The position numbers were made by a program, and so were the translations under genes. Below, piece after piece: positions 25,932-35,707 of a stretch of 64,000 bases of DNA. Below the pieces are notes generated by a model. It was not told the DNA's origin. It searched no databases and saw only the letters and a program-made list of their open reading frames with translations. Positions within the stretch are counted from its first letter, which is position 1. Each line of letters starts with the position of its first letter. The DNA comes from Acidovorax sp. 106 (GTDB taxonomy: Bacteria; Pseudomonadota; Gammaproteobacteria; Burkholderiales; Burkholderiaceae_C): NCBI RefSeq assembly GCF_003663825.1, contig NZ_RCCC01000001.1:1558501-1622500 (forward strand), written 5' to 3'.

Positions 25932-27128
25932 TCAGCCCCCGGCTGCGCGCTTTTCCAGAATCTCGAACGCGGGCAGGGTCTTACCCTCCAGCACTTCCAA
26001 AAAGGCACCGCCGCCGGTAGAGATGTAGCCCACCTGCTTTTCGATGCCGTACTTGGCAATGGCGGCCAGCGTGTCGCCACCGCCAGCAATGCTGAAGGCC
26101 GAGGATTCGGCAATCGCTTTGGCGAGTTGCTTGGTGCCGTTTTCAAAGGCCGCAAACTCAAACACGCCCACGGGGCCATTCCAGACGATGGTGCCAGCGG
26201 ACTTGAGCTGGGCCGCCAGGCGGGCCGCAGTCTCTGGGCCGATGTCCAGAATCATGTCGTCCGCAGCCACATCGGTGGCCGCCTTCACGGTGGCGGGGGC
26301 GTCGGCGGAGAAGGTCTTAGCGACCACCACATCGGTAGGGATTGGCACCTCGGCGCCACGGGCCTTCATCGCGGCCATCACGGACTTCGCAGCGTCCAGC
26401 AGGTCTGGCTCGGCCAGGCTCTTGCCAATCGGCAGGCCAGCGGCCAGCATGAAGGTGTTGGCAATGCCGCCGCCCACGATGAGCTGGTCCACCTTGTCGG
26501 CCAGGCTTTGCAAGATGGTGAGCTTGGTAGACACCTTGGAGCCCGCCACGATGGCGGCCAGCGGGCGTTGGGGGTGCGCCAGGGCCTTGGTCAGTGCATC
26601 AATCTCGGCCGACAGCAGCGGGCCTGCGCAGGCGATGGGGGCGTACTGCGCGATGCCGTAGGTGGTGCCTTCGGCGCGGTGGGCGGTGCCAAACGCGTCG
26701 TTCACGAAGATGTCGCACAGCGCGGCCAGCTTGCGGGCCAGCTCTTCCTTGTTCTTCTTCTCGCCCACGTTCAGGCGGCAGTTTTCCAGCAGCACGATCT
26801 GGCCGGGGGCCACTTGCACGCCGTCCACCCAGTTGGCAACCAGCGGAACCTCACGGCCCAGCAGCTCGGCCAGGCGTTTGGCAACGGGGGCCAGCGAGTC
26901 TTCGGGTTTGAACTCGCCTTCGGTCGGGCGGCCCAGATGGCTGGTCACCATCACAGCGGCACCGGCGTCCAGCGCCATGCGGATGGCGGGGATGGAGGCA
27001 CGGATGCGGGTGTCTTCGGTGATGTTGCCTGCGTCGTCTTGCGGCACGTTCAAGTCGGCACGGATGAAGACGCGCTGGTTGCGGGCCTTGCCCTGGGCGC
27101 ACAGATCGGAAAAGCGAAGGATGTTCAT
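25932..27128 (-). CDS. pgk: Phosphoglycerate kinase
   Basis: A 398-residue glycolytic and Calvin-type enzyme converting 1,3-bisphosphoglycerate and ADP to 3-phosphoglycerate and ATP. The family signature [14 protein letters not shown] is near residue 20, HLGRPTEGE and [10 protein letters not shown] follow, and the ATP-binding GGGDTLAAI lies near the end. Length and start (ATG 27128) are normal. It is a single-gene unit on the minus strand with its own terminator; the 168-bp upstream gap to azlD shows no strong feature beyond a likely promoter. Confidence 0.97.
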   Translation of the reverse strand: MNILRFSDLCAQGKARNQRVFIRADLNVPQDDAGNITEDTRIRASIPAIRMALDAGAAVMVTSHLGRPTEGEFKPEDSLAPVAKRLAELLGREVPLVANWVDGVQVAPGQIVLLENCRLNVGEKKNKEELARKLAALCDIFVNDAFGTAHRAEGTTYGIAQYAPIACAGPLLSAEIDALTKALAHPQRPLAAIVAGSKVSTKLTILQSLADKVDQLIVGGGIANTFMLAAGLPIGKSLAEPDLLDAAKSVMAAMKARGAEVPIPTDVVVAKTFSADAPATVKAATDVAADDMILDIGPETAARLAAQLKSAGTIVWNGPVGVFEFAAFENGTKQLAKAIAESSAFSIAGGGDTLAAIAKYGIEKQVGYISTGGGAFLEVLEGKTLPAFEILEKRAAGG

Positions 27129-27296
27129 GGGAGAGGGTGGAGTGAATCGGTCTTGTCGCCCGCCATTTTAGTGAGCGAGGTCTGGGCGGCTCCCAGGCCC
27201 TTGCCAGTGCACCCGTGGAACTGGCTTTGCCAGGCTAGCGGGTGCGTCCGCCTCCGGGGGGATGGCGCCAAGGGCACCTAAGGGGGGCTTCCTCGC

Positions 27297-27632
27297 CTAC
27301 CAGCCCCAGCCGATGTGCAGCGGCAGGTACACCCACATACCCACAACGATGGTGCCCAGGATGCCGCGCCGCCAGAAGTAGTAAGCGCTGGCAAGGACCA
27401 CGGCGGGCAAGCGCGCATCCTGGACGGTGTGGATGAATTCGCCATGGGCCATGAAGATCTCGGGCGCGATCACGGCCGACAGCGCGGCCAACGGGGCGTA
27501 TTTGAGGCCGCGCTTGAGCCAATCGGGCAGCGCCATCTCGCGCTCGGGAATCATGAAGAACGCCCGCGACACCACGGTGATAACGGCCAGCCCCAGGATG
27601 GCGATGACGGGTTCAACCCAGGACCAGTTCAT
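27297..27632 (-). CDS. azlD: AzlD family branched-chain amino acid exporter subunit
   Basis: A 111-residue membrane protein with about four hydrophobic segments (ending PLHIGWGW). It is the small partner of AzlC in the branched-chain amino acid export pair. Its ATG overlaps the AzlC stop by ATGA (27629-27632), so the subunits are coupled. It is the last gene of the def-fmt-azlCD run. Confidence 0.92.
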   Translation of the reverse strand: MNWSWVEPVIAILGLAVITVVSRAFFMIPEREMALPDWLKRGLKYAPLAALSAVIAPEIFMAHGEFIHTVQDARLPAVVLASAYYFWRRGILGTIVVGMWVYLPLHIGWGW

Positions 27633-28459
27633 GGATGGCGCTCCTCGCGCACGGGCACGACGTCACCGTCGCGCACATGCTGTTTTTCGTCCGCAGGCAG
27701 TTTTTCGTTGGCGGGCACCAGCAGCAGCTCGGGGTGGCGGCGGCGGTGCTCCACCGCTTCGATCATCAGCCCCACCGCCACGGCGGCGGCAATGGCCACC
27801 AGGATGTTGAGCTTGAGCGGCAGCGCAAAAGCGGCGATGGCCGCCGTGGCCGCCACGCCCGTGGCCAGCCAGGTGGCGCGGTCGAACAGCAGCGACAGCA
27901 GCACCCCCAAGAGCGCCAGCACGCCCGCAAACCCGAGGCCCCACGACAGCGGCACCACATTGGCCAGCGCAATGCCCAAGAGCGACGGCACCTGCCATGC
28001 CAGCCAGTTGGTGCAAGCGGCCCCGGCAAAGTAGGGCACTTGGTCAGGCTCGGGGGTTTGCGCAGGAAAGCGCTTCATGAACGCCACAAAGATCACGTCA
28101 CCGCTGAAGTAGCCGATGACCAAGCGCCAGCGCCGTGGCAAGTGGGCAAAGTAGTTGCGCCACATGCTGCTGAAGATGACGAAGCGCAGGTTCACGCACG
28201 CCGCCGTGAGCCACACCACCCACAGCGGTGCGCCCACCGTGAGCAGCGGGATGACGGCCAACTGCGCGCTGCCCGCGTACACCACCAGCGACATGAACAC
28301 CGCCATGGGCAGCGACATGCCGCTCTTGATCATCGCCACCCCGGTGACCAGCCCCCAGGCACCAATGCCCAGCGAGGTGCCCGCCATGTCTTTGGCCGCC
28401 ATCCGAAAGGACGGGTGGCGCACCATGGCCCCCCAGGTCGATGGGGTGGCCGCGTTCAC
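27629..28459 (-). CDS. azlC: AzlC family branched-chain amino acid exporter subunit
   Basis: A 276-residue inner-membrane protein with about eight hydrophobic segments. The conserved AzlC motif [19 protein letters not shown] and the VYAGSAQLA segment are present. It exports branched-chain amino acids with AzlD. I chose the GTG at 28459, which overlaps the fmt stop codon (GTGA); the 43 upstream codons of open frame lie inside fmt. The pair is translationally linked to a formyltransferase gene, a placement I cannot explain functionally. Confidence 0.9.
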   Translation of the reverse strand: MNAATPSTWGAMVRHPSFRMAAKDMAGTSLGIGAWGLVTGVAMIKSGMSLPMAVFMSLVVYAGSAQLAVIPLLTVGAPLWVVWLTAACVNLRFVIFSSMWRNYFAHLPRRWRLVIGYFSGDVIFVAFMKRFPAQTPEPDQVPYFAGAACTNWLAWQVPSLLGIALANVVPLSWGLGFAGVLALLGVLLSLLFDRATWLATGVAATAAIAAFALPLKLNILVAIAAAVAVGLMIEAVEHRRRHPELLLVPANEKLPADEKQHVRDGDVVPVREERHP

Positions 28460-29433
28460 GCCGCCTCCGCGCCAGCGCCCAGCGCCTGCCCCACCGGCAA
28501 CGCAAAGCCGCGCAAGAAATCGGCCACGGGCAGGCGCTTGCCCCCGGCACGCTGCAAGGTGGTCAAGCGCAGGGCGCCGTCGCCACAAGCCACTGTCACG
28601 CCCTCAGGGCCTGATGCCAAAATCTGGCCGCAGCGCTCATTAGATAAGCGCGAGAAGCTATCAATTTCATAGCCCCACACTTTGATCGCTTCGCCCTGCA
28701 AATGGGTGCTGGCGCCCGGAAACGGGTCAAAGGCCCGGATGCGCTGGCCAATGACCGCTGCAGGCAAAGACCAGTCGATTTCGCTCTCGGCCTTTTCGAT
28801 TTTGTGGGCGTAGGTCACGCCCTCCGCGGGCTGAGGTATGGGCTGCAGGCCACCGCAGGCGGCCAGCTCCAAGGCTTCCACGATCATGCGGCCGCCCAGG
28901 GTGGCCAGGCGGTCGTGCAGCACGGCGGTGGTGTCGGTGGCGGCGATGGGGGTTTTCTCCAGCAGCAGCATGTCGCCGGTGTCCAGGCCTGCGTCCATCT
29001 GCATGATGGTGACGCCGGTTTGTGCATCGCCCGCCTCAATCGCCCGGTGGATGGGCGCAGCGCCGCGCCAGCGCGGCAGCACGCTGGCGTGGATGTTGAG
29101 ACAACCTTTGGCGGGCAAATCCAGCACCCACTGCGGCAGGATCAGCCCGTAGGCGGCCACCACCATCACATCGGCCTGGGCGGCCAGCAGGGCCTCGCGC
29201 GCGACGGCGGCGTCTTCGGGGTACTTGCCATCCAGCCGCAGGCTGCGCGGCTGCGCCACGGCAATGCCATGCTCCAGCGCGCACTGCTTGACGGGCGAGG
29301 CCTGCAGCTTCATGCCGCGACCGGCGGGGCGGTCAGGCTGCGTCAGCACCAGCGGCACGGTAAAACCTGCCGCCAACAAGCGGTCCAGGGCCACGCGGGC
29401 AAATTCGGGGGTGCCAGCAAAAATCACTCTCAT
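28456..29433 (-). CDS. fmt: Methionyl-tRNA formyltransferase
   Basis: A 325-residue enzyme that formylates initiator Met-tRNA using 10-formyl-THF. It has the family start [12 protein letters not shown], the [13 protein letters not shown] catalytic segment (N, H) and the downstream D of [13 protein letters not shown]. The C-terminal tRNA-binding domain contains a variable loop, read here [14 protein letters not shown], that is encoded by a copy of the palindromic repeat (28619-28674). The protein stays in frame and of normal length. It lies downstream of the lipoprotein gene and upstream of azlC with GTGA overlap. Confidence 0.96.
   Translation of the reverse strand: MRVIFAGTPEFARVALDRLLAAGFTVPLVLTQPDRPAGRGMKLQASPVKQCALEHGIAVAQPRSLRLDGKYPEDAAVAREALLAAQADVMVVAAYGLILPQWVLDLPAKGCLNIHASVLPRWRGAAPIHRAIEAGDAQTGVTIMQMDAGLDTGDMLLLEKTPIAATDTTAVLHDRLATLGGRMIVEALELAACGGLQPIPQPAEGVTYAHKIEKAESEIDWSLPAAVIGQRIRAFDPFPGASTHLQGEAIKVWGYEIDSFSRLSNERCGQILASGPEGVTVACGDGALRLTTLQRAGGKRLPVADFLRGFALPVGQALGAGAEAA
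28619..28674 (+). repeat. Palindromic repeat, copy 4, inside the fmt coding sequence
   Basis: On the plus strand it reads CCAAAATCTGGCCGCAGCGC, then TCATTAGATAAGCGCGAGAA, then GCTATCAATTTCATAGCC. This aligns over its whole length with copy 3. Read on the minus strand in the fmt frame it encodes [24 protein letters not shown] residues without a stop. Confidence 0.85.
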
Positions 29434-29526
29434 GGGGTATCTCTCCCAATACAGGTCAGCAGGGCAACAGCCCTCTGGGGTCGGTGGCACCGTAGAAAGC
29501 AGCCCAATGGGGCCGCCGGGCCACCA

Positions 29527-30093
29527 TCATGGGCGGTCGTCTGGGGCGTTGGAAACATCGTCCACAAACAGCACCTGGCGCACAGTGCCTGCCGGGTCGA
29601 TATGGATGTAGGCGAAACGTGGGTCGGACAACTGGGTGAAGCGGTAGGTCCAGACCTCCCCGTCAAAGCGGGCGACCCGGTCCACACGCTGCGGGGTGCC
29701 CAGCCAGTAGCGCACATCGGCCACAGTCCATTGCCCCACCGGAATCTGCTCCAGCCACTGCTGGGTGAGGGCCGGGGCGTTGGCCACCAAGCGGCCAGCG
29801 GGATCAAAATCCAGGTTGTAGACCTGCACGCCAGCGGGCAACTCGGAATACTGCCAGCGCTCTCCGCCTTCGGCCCGGGCGTACACCGCCGTGGGCCGGC
29901 CCAGCCGCTGGGCCACGTCTTGGCGCGAGGCCCCCAAAGGCTCTTTGGCCGGGCTGGCGCAACCCACCAGCAATGCACAGGCGGCGCCCAGCCCGCACAG
30001 CGCAGCCGCTGATACCCACCGCTGCGCACGCAACACCGTGCGCGCGCGCAGTGCCTGCACCCCACTCTGGATGCCGGGCACCTGGGTATTCAC
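29527..30093 (-). CDS. Lipoprotein with two BamE/SmpA-like repeats
   Basis: A 188-residue predicted lipoprotein: hydrophobic core [20 protein letters not shown] with a lipobox cysteine in LVGC. The mature part holds two similar half-repeats, [20 protein letters not shown]...FDPAGRLV and [21 protein letters not shown]...[10 protein letters not shown], resembling the BamE/SmpA alpha-beta fold. The GTG start at 30093 overlaps the def stop (GTGA), and its stop is about 90 bp before fmt. It is therefore sandwiched between two N-formyl-methionine pathway genes. Function unknown. Confidence 0.8.
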   Translation of the reverse strand: MNTQVPGIQSGVQALRARTVLRAQRWVSAAALCGLGAACALLVGCASPAKEPLGASRQDVAQRLGRPTAVYARAEGGERWQYSELPAGVQVYNLDFDPAGRLVANAPALTQQWLEQIPVGQWTVADVRYWLGTPQRVDRVARFDGEVWTYRFTQLSDPRFAYIHIDPAGTVRQVLFVDDVSNAPDDRP

Positions 30094-30599
30094 TCGCGAT
30101 TACCTCGCTGCTGCTTGACCATTTTGGTCTTGATGCGGTTGCGTTTGAGGGGAGAGAGATATTCCACAAACACCTTGCCCAGCAAATGGTCCATCTCATG
30201 CTGAATACACACAGCAAGAAGACCATCGGCTTGCACGGTGTGCGTCTGGCCTTTTTCATTCAAGGCTTGGACGTGTACGCTGCTAGAACGCTCGACACCG
30301 TCGTAAATACCCGGCACAGACAGACAGCCTTCATCGCCCACTTGCTTTTCAGGGCTCGCCCAGGTGATTTCAGGGTTGATGAGCACCAGCGGCTGATCGC
30401 GCTCTTCGGAGACATCGATCACCACCACACGCTCATGCACGTCAATTTGCGTAGCCGCCAAGCCAATGCCATGGGCGTCATACATGGTGGCCAGCATATC
30501 GGCCACGAGGGTTTGGATGCGCTCGTCCACCGCTGCAACAGGCTTCGCCACCTTGTGCAGACGTGGATCGGGATAACAAAGAATAGGAAGAATTGCCAT
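30090..30599 (-). CDS. def: Peptide deformylase
   Basis: A 169-residue metalloenzyme removing the N-formyl group from nascent proteins. All three signature motifs are present: [13 protein letters not shown] and QHEMDHL, which give the Fe/Zn ligands Cys and two His and the catalytic Glu. It is the first gene of the def-lipoprotein-fmt-azlCD run; pairing with fmt is widespread. Start ATG 30599. The 199 bp upstream is a divergent promoter region shared with the LysM gene. Confidence 0.97.
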   Translation of the reverse strand: MAILPILCYPDPRLHKVAKPVAAVDERIQTLVADMLATMYDAHGIGLAATQIDVHERVVVIDVSEERDQPLVLINPEITWASPEKQVGDEGCLSVPGIYDGVERSSSVHVQALNEKGQTHTVQADGLLAVCIQHEMDHLLGKVFVEYLSPLKRNRIKTKMVKQQRGNRE

Positions 30600-30798
30600 G
30601 AAACCAGGTAATAAGTGTCGCTATTTTCGCCACTTTTGAGCAAAGGCGCTGCCCAGCAAGCCAATATTCGTTGCCGAATCAAGGGCTTGAGCAGAGAATC
30701 TGAGATGATTTGTAATGGTTTTGCTTGGCCACTCGCCTGATATGGGTGGCCAGGCGTCAGTGAGGGGGCGTTTCTCAATGCATCAAAAAAGGAAAAAC

Positions 30799-32001
30799 AT
30801 GATGACTTTCTCCAGCGCGCAGCGAACAGCCTTGGGTGCGCTGACAGTCATTGCCGCCGCTTTGGCATGCACGCCCGCCTTGGCACAAAAATACCCGATT
30901 TCCGATGCCCAGCGCAGCACCGCGCAACAGGTGTCGGAGAAGGGCATCCCGATCTCTGAGTTGGCCCCCAATGCCCCTGACACCTATGTCGTCAAGCGCG
31001 GCGATACGCTGTGGGACATCTCCAAGATGTACCTCAAGAGCCCATGGCGCTGGCCTGAGCTGTGGGGCATGAACCTCAAGGCTCTGCCCAATCCCCACCT
31101 GATTTTCCCTGGACAAACGCTGTACCTGGACAAGTCCGACGGCTATGCGCGCCTGCGCACCCAGCCCGTGGGCGGCTCCGACACCGTGCGCCTGTCGCCG
31201 CGCACACGCACCGACAGCCTGGCCAGCCTGGCCCTGCCCACCCTCCAATCGCACCTGATTGCGCCTTTCCTGGTCGAGCCCCTGGTGGCCGACGCCGCCA
31301 CCATTGAGCAAGCGCCTCGCCTGGTGGCCACGACCGACCAGCGCGTGCTGATGGCCGCAGGCGATCGTGTGTACGCACGCGGCAGCGCCAATGCCCAGCT
31401 GAGCACCAAGGCGGGCAACCCCCGCAGCTTCCGCGTGTTCCGCGACGCCGTGGCGCTGAAGGATCCCGTGTCGGGCGAAATCCTGGGCTACGAAGCGCGC
31501 TACCTGGGCAATGCCGAACTCGCCCGCAGCGAAACCGTGGAAGAAGTCAGCGACGGCAAGGGCAAGGTCAAGCAAGAGTTGGTGCCAGCCACCGTGGACA
31601 TCACGGCCACCAAGGAAGAGATTCGCGCAGGCGACCGCATGCTCCCCGAGCCCGGCCGTAACTTCAAGAACTACATTCCCCACGAGCCACAAACCAACGT
31701 GAACGCACGCGTGGTATCGATTTATGGCTCCTCCAACGTGGCGGTGGCTGGCCAAAACCAGGTCGTGGCCATCAACATGGGCTCGACCCAAGGCATTGAG
31801 CCAGGGCATGTGTTGACCTTGCTGACCAAGGGCGACCTCGTCAAGGACGTGACCGCTGACGGCAAGCCGATGATCAAGCTGCCCAGCGAACACAATGGCT
31901 TGGCCATGGTGTTCTTGACCTTTGACAAGGTTTCGTACGCGCTGCTGCTGGAAGTGCGCACTGGCGTGCAGGTGGGCGACCGACTGGTCAACCCACAGTA
32001 A
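30799..32001 (+). CDS. Secreted LysM peptidoglycan-binding protein
   Basis: A 400-residue protein with a signal peptide (GALTVIAAALACTPALAQ). A LysM domain follows at about 63-110 (DTYVVKRGDTLWDISKMYLK, ending LIFPGQTLYL). The remaining 290 residues are unlike a known enzyme, with no hydrolase motif. It probably anchors to peptidoglycan in the periplasm. Start ATG 30799 stands six bases after AAGGA; the open frame begins earlier. It is divergent from def and lies 97 bp upstream of dprA with a terminator between. The LysM-dprA-def arrangement is common in betaproteobacteria. Confidence 0.92.
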   Translation: MMTFSSAQRTALGALTVIAAALACTPALAQKYPISDAQRSTAQQVSEKGIPISELAPNAPDTYVVKRGDTLWDISKMYLKSPWRWPELWGMNLKALPNPHLIFPGQTLYLDKSDGYARLRTQPVGGSDTVRLSPRTRTDSLASLALPTLQSHLIAPFLVEPLVADAATIEQAPRLVATTDQRVLMAAGDRVYARGSANAQLSTKAGNPRSFRVFRDAVALKDPVSGEILGYEARYLGNAELARSETVEEVSDGKGKVKQELVPATVDITATKEEIRAGDRMLPEPGRNFKNYIPHEPQTNVNARVVSIYGSSNVAVAGQNQVVAINMGSTQGIEPGHVLTLLTKGDLVKDVTADGKPMIKLPSEHNGLAMVFLTFDKVSYALLLEVRTGVQVGDRLVNPQ

Positions 32002-32033
32002 ACGCAGCCAAGCCTGCGATTGATCACTTTGCA

Positions 32034-32056
32034 ACGGGGCCTTTGGGCCCCGTTTT
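32034..32056 (+). terminator. Rho-independent terminator after the LysM gene
   Basis: ACGGGGCC-TTTG-GGCCCCGT followed by TTT lies 33 bp after the LysM stop. It separates the LysM gene from dprA, which begins at 32099. Confidence 0.85.
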
Positions 32057-32098
32057 GCATAGCCCCCACACAAACCTTCCAACCCTCATTGGCCAACT

Positions 32099-33259
32099 AT
32101 GGACCGGGACGAACTGGGCGCATGGCTACGGCTTGCCACGACCAAAGGCATTGGCAACCAGGCTGCGCGCAAGCTGCTAGCGGCCTTTGGCCTGCCTGCA
32201 GGCATCTTTGCCCAGCCTGAAGCGATCCTGGGCCAGTGGGTGACGCAGCGCCAGGCCCAAGCCCTGAGCACGCCGCCCGCCGAATGGCCAGATTTGCTGG
32301 AGAAAACCTGGCAGTGGCTGCAAGCGACCGATACCCCCGAAGGAGTGGCCCGGGACATCATCACCCTGGGGGACAGGCGCTTTCCCCAGAGAATGCTGGA
32401 CACCGAGGACCCGCCCCTGATGCTGTACGTGATGGGCGCCCAAGCACTGGTGCAGGACACCCCCTTCAGCGAGGGGCAATGCCTAGCTGTGGTGGGCAGC
32501 CGCAATCCCACGGCACAGGGAGCAGACAACGCCTACCAATTTGCCAAAGCACTGCGCGCTGCGGGGCTGACCATCGTGTCTGGCCTGGCACTGGGCGTAG
32601 ATGCCGCCGCGCATGAAGGGGCCTTGGCCGATGTAGCGCCGGGCGACGCCTCAGAGCAAGCCGCCACCATCGCCATCGTGGGCACGGGTCTGGACCGCGT
32701 CTACCCCAGCAAACATCTGGCACTGGCCCACCGCATTGCCCGGCACGGCCTGCTGGTCAGCGAATACCCGCTGGGCACACCGCCGTTGGCCGGCAACTTC
32801 CCCAAGCGCAATCGCATCATTTCCGGCCTATCGCAAGGCACCCTGGTGGTAGAGGCCGCATTGGCCTCGGGCTCGCTGATCACGGCCCGCATGGCATCCG
32901 AGCAAGGCCGAGAAGTGTTCGCTATTCCGGGCTCCATCCACGCCCCCCAATCGCGGGGCTGCCACGCACTGATCAAGCAAGGCGCCAAGCTGGTCGAGTC
33001 GGCCCAAGATGTTCTGGAAGAATGCCGATGGTCTGCCGCCCCGCGCGCACCCGAAGCGGTGACTGGCGATGCTCCTGCAGCAGCCACCGAAAGCCCGCTG
33101 CTGCAGGCCATAGGCTACGACCCGGTCGGGCTGGACGCGCTGGTCAGCCGCACGGGCCTGGACACGGCCAGCCTGCAAGTACAGCTGCTGGAATTGGAGT
33201 TGGACGGCGCCATCGCTAGACTACCTGGCGCGCTGTTTCAGCGCATGGGGCGCGGGTAG
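32099..33259 (+). CDS. dprA: DNA-processing protein DprA
   Basis: A 386-residue protein that loads RecA on incoming single-stranded DNA during natural transformation. It has the Rossmann-like core: AVVGSRNPTAQG, SGLALGVDAAAHEGA, GTGLDRVYP and the LVSEYPLGTPPL loop. The C-terminal 60 residues form the winged-helix (DprA_WH) with a Ser/Ala linker. Start ATG 32099. Its stop lies 37 bp from the convergent DUF1631 gene end. Its presence alone does not prove competence; no com or pil genes are visible here. Confidence 0.96.
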   Translation: MDRDELGAWLRLATTKGIGNQAARKLLAAFGLPAGIFAQPEAILGQWVTQRQAQALSTPPAEWPDLLEKTWQWLQATDTPEGVARDIITLGDRRFPQRMLDTEDPPLMLYVMGAQALVQDTPFSEGQCLAVVGSRNPTAQGADNAYQFAKALRAAGLTIVSGLALGVDAAAHEGALADVAPGDASEQAATIAIVGTGLDRVYPSKHLALAHRIARHGLLVSEYPLGTPPLAGNFPKRNRIISGLSQGTLVVEAALASGSLITARMASEQGREVFAIPGSIHAPQSRGCHALIKQGAKLVESAQDVLEECRWSAAPRAPEAVTGDAPAAATESPLLQAIGYDPVGLDALVSRTGLDTASLQVQLLELELDGAIARLPGALFQRMGRG

Positions 33260-33296
33260 GGCCTACGAAGCAGGCCACAACCGGGCCTGGCCCAAA

Positions 33297-35690
33297 TCAG
33301 TCGAGCAAGCGCTCAGGGTTGGCGTCCAGCTTGGCCAGGGCGTCGCGGGTGGCGCGCATGGTGAGCCCCTCTTCGTCCTGGGCCACCAGCAGCCCGGTCT
33401 GCAGATAGGCCGCCAGCCGGTGCAGCTGGATCAGGTAGCTGCTGCCATCGACGGCTGCAAACAAATGCAGCTGCTTGCGCTTGCTCTGCCACGCGTATTG
33501 CACCTGGGCCGAAGACCCATTGTGGTCCAGCGTGTACCAGGTACCGGGCTTGAGGTCTTGTGCCCAGGCCACCATGGCGTCTTCCACCGGGGCACCATTG
33601 TCCGCAATCACGAAGATCGAGGATGCGTCGATGCCGAGCATCATTTCGATGCTTTCGGAATTGAGCGGCATGTCGCCCAGCGTGGCATCGTTGATGAAGT
33701 CTTCCAAATTGGCCAAGCGCTTGGACATGGCCTCGATGTGCGCTTGCGGAATGCTCGCCGTCTTGGACAAAAATGCTTCAGCCAGGGTGTCCGTCAGCAC
33801 CTTGATGCGCGCATCCTGCTCAGCCCCCGTCACACCAATCAACGTCAGCCCCTGGCGCAGGCGTTGCAGCAAACCGGGCAGTTGCTGGATCACCAGCGAG
33901 CGGTCGGTGCGGTTGGGCTTGGCGCTGGCGGCCCACACCAGATCGGCCGCGGTCTGCTTGAACATCACCGTGTCCGCATGCTGCGCACCATCGCGCACCG
34001 CAGACAAGGCCAGCACCTCGGCCCAGGTCTTGAAGAGAAACTCACGGATCTCATCGCGCACCGGCATGTCGCGCAACATGGTCCGCAGCTCGATGGTGTA
34101 TTGGATGGCCAGCGTCTCACGCTGCTCCACCTGCTGGGCCACGCTCACCAGACGCGACGTGGCCTGCTTTTCGGTCAGGAACTTGGAGAGGAATTTCTCA
34201 AACTCTTCGTACACCAACTGGAACACACGGCGCCCGGTCTCGGGGTACTGCTCAATCACCTGCACCACTCGGCGGATTTCTGCCTCCAACGCGCTGCCGT
34301 TAATGGCCGTGGCATCAAAGCCCATGACGCAAGCCCCCATGCGGTCAATCAGTTGGCGTGCAGGGTGGTCCAGGTTGCTGAAAAACTCGGGCTCTGCCAG
34401 GGCCACCCGCAACACCGGCACCTGCAAGCGCGCAAACCAGACCCGCACGGCAGGCGGAATGCGGTCTTCCGCCAGGATGCTCTGGAACATGAGCGCCACC
34501 ACCTCAATGATGGCCTTTTCGCCCGGGGTGACGGCTTTTTTCTTGAGCTCGACCGAGCGTTCGCGCACGGCACCAGCCACCTGCACCACGGCAGCGGGAC
34601 TGTAATCTTCCATGAGAGTGGCCACGCCGCTGTAATAGGTGTCTGCCTGAACCCGCTGCGCAGACAAGGCATGTGCCAGCGCAGCAGAAGCTGGTGGAGC
34701 CTTGACCATGTCAAAGCCGGTCGCTGGCTGGGTCAACAACTTGCGCAACTGGCCCATCACCCCCTGTGCACGCTGGCGGGCACGGATCAATGGCGTCATG
34801 CCCGTGACGGCGCCGTAGCCTCCACCCACCATGCCTGGCTGGGGGGCCATGTACTGCCCTTGCTGGGGGGACATCATGGGGCGCTGTTGCAAAGGCTCGC
34901 CCCGGCCAGATGCCGGGCCACCCCATCGCGCGCCCGGCGCACCTTGCATGCCCGCCATGGCATCACGCGACTGGGCCAGCGCCTGGGAGGCCAAACCGCC
35001 CGCCCCGGAGGATGCAGCGCCCCCGCCCACGCCACCCGAAGCGGTGCGGCGCACGCGCCCCCGCATGTCCGTGGGCATGGCCACACCTTGCTCCACATAA
35101 AAAACGTTGACGGCCTGGTAGTGCTTCTGGACCTGCTTGGCCAGCTCACGCTGCAGCGGATCCACCACCGTGAGCAAATCGGTGCGGGGCAAGCCTGCAT
35201 CAACCCATTGCTCCACCAGCTTCAAGCATACCGTCTCGATGCGCAGGATGTCGGTGCTGTCCATGTCCTGGCCCTCCAGCACCTGCGTGCGCTGGCGCAA
35301 GGAGTCAAACTGCTGGCTGACCTGCTCAGCCACCGTGATGGCCATGCGGGCGGCCACGATCTTGTTCTCCACCACATCGTCGCTGAGCAGCTCAAACTGG
35401 CTGCCCAGCACTGGCTGCCCCTGGCTGCTGCTGGAGTGGGGGGCCAGCGCATCGCGCCAGGTCTTGGCCGTGCGCTCCAGCCAGGCCGTGTGGTGTTGTT
35501 GGTACAGCAGCCAGGCGTCGCGCCGGGTCTGCATTTCGCGCTGGGTGCCTGTTTGCGCCAAAAGCGCCGACAGGAACTCGGTTACTGTCTTGTCCAGGTC
35601 CGGCAGACTGGTGCACAACCCCTCAACGAAGCGCTGGCGCGCCTGGCGCGCCAGACGACGTTGCGCTACGAGGGAGTCGTTTGTCTGCAT
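33297..35690 (-). CDS. DUF1631 family protein
   Basis: A 797-residue cytosolic protein of the DUF1631 family, common in betaproteobacteria and of unknown function. It starts MQTNDSLVAQRRLARQARQR. A Gly/Ser/Ala/Met-rich low-complexity linker at about 210-285 separates the helical N-terminal part from a large helical C-terminal region. The C-terminal 120 residues (TWYTLDHNGSSAQVQYAW) look like a PilZ-like beta domain, though I am not sure. It begins 17 bp after the secF stop and is probably part of the secretion operon transcript. I see no enzymatic motif. Confidence 0.88.
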   Translation of the reverse strand: MQTNDSLVAQRRLARQARQRFVEGLCTSLPDLDKTVTEFLSALLAQTGTQREMQTRRDAWLLYQQHHTAWLERTAKTWRDALAPHSSSSQGQPVLGSQFELLSDDVVENKIVAARMAITVAEQVSQQFDSLRQRTQVLEGQDMDSTDILRIETVCLKLVEQWVDAGLPRTDLLTVVDPLQRELAKQVQKHYQAVNVFYVEQGVAMPTDMRGRVRRTASGGVGGGAASSGAGGLASQALAQSRDAMAGMQGAPGARWGGPASGRGEPLQQRPMMSPQQGQYMAPQPGMVGGGYGAVTGMTPLIRARQRAQGVMGQLRKLLTQPATGFDMVKAPPASAALAHALSAQRVQADTYYSGVATLMEDYSPAAVVQVAGAVRERSVELKKKAVTPGEKAIIEVVALMFQSILAEDRIPPAVRVWFARLQVPVLRVALAEPEFFSNLDHPARQLIDRMGACVMGFDATAINGSALEAEIRRVVQVIEQYPETGRRVFQLVYEEFEKFLSKFLTEKQATSRLVSVAQQVEQRETLAIQYTIELRTMLRDMPVRDEIREFLFKTWAEVLALSAVRDGAQHADTVMFKQTAADLVWAASAKPNRTDRSLVIQQLPGLLQRLRQGLTLIGVTGAEQDARIKVLTDTLAEAFLSKTASIPQAHIEAMSKRLANLEDFINDATLGDMPLNSESIEMMLGIDASSIFVIADNGAPVEDAMVAWAQDLKPGTWYTLDHNGSSAQVQYAWQSKRKQLHLFAAVDGSSYLIQLHRLAAYLQTGLLVAQDEEGLTMRATRDALAKLDANPERLLD

Positions 35691-35707
35691 GCGTAGATAT
35701 TACCGGG

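Noticed and set aside
33420..35696. 758-codon plus-strand open frame opposite the DUF1631 gene
   Set aside because: Antisense shadow with no motif and a biased composition.
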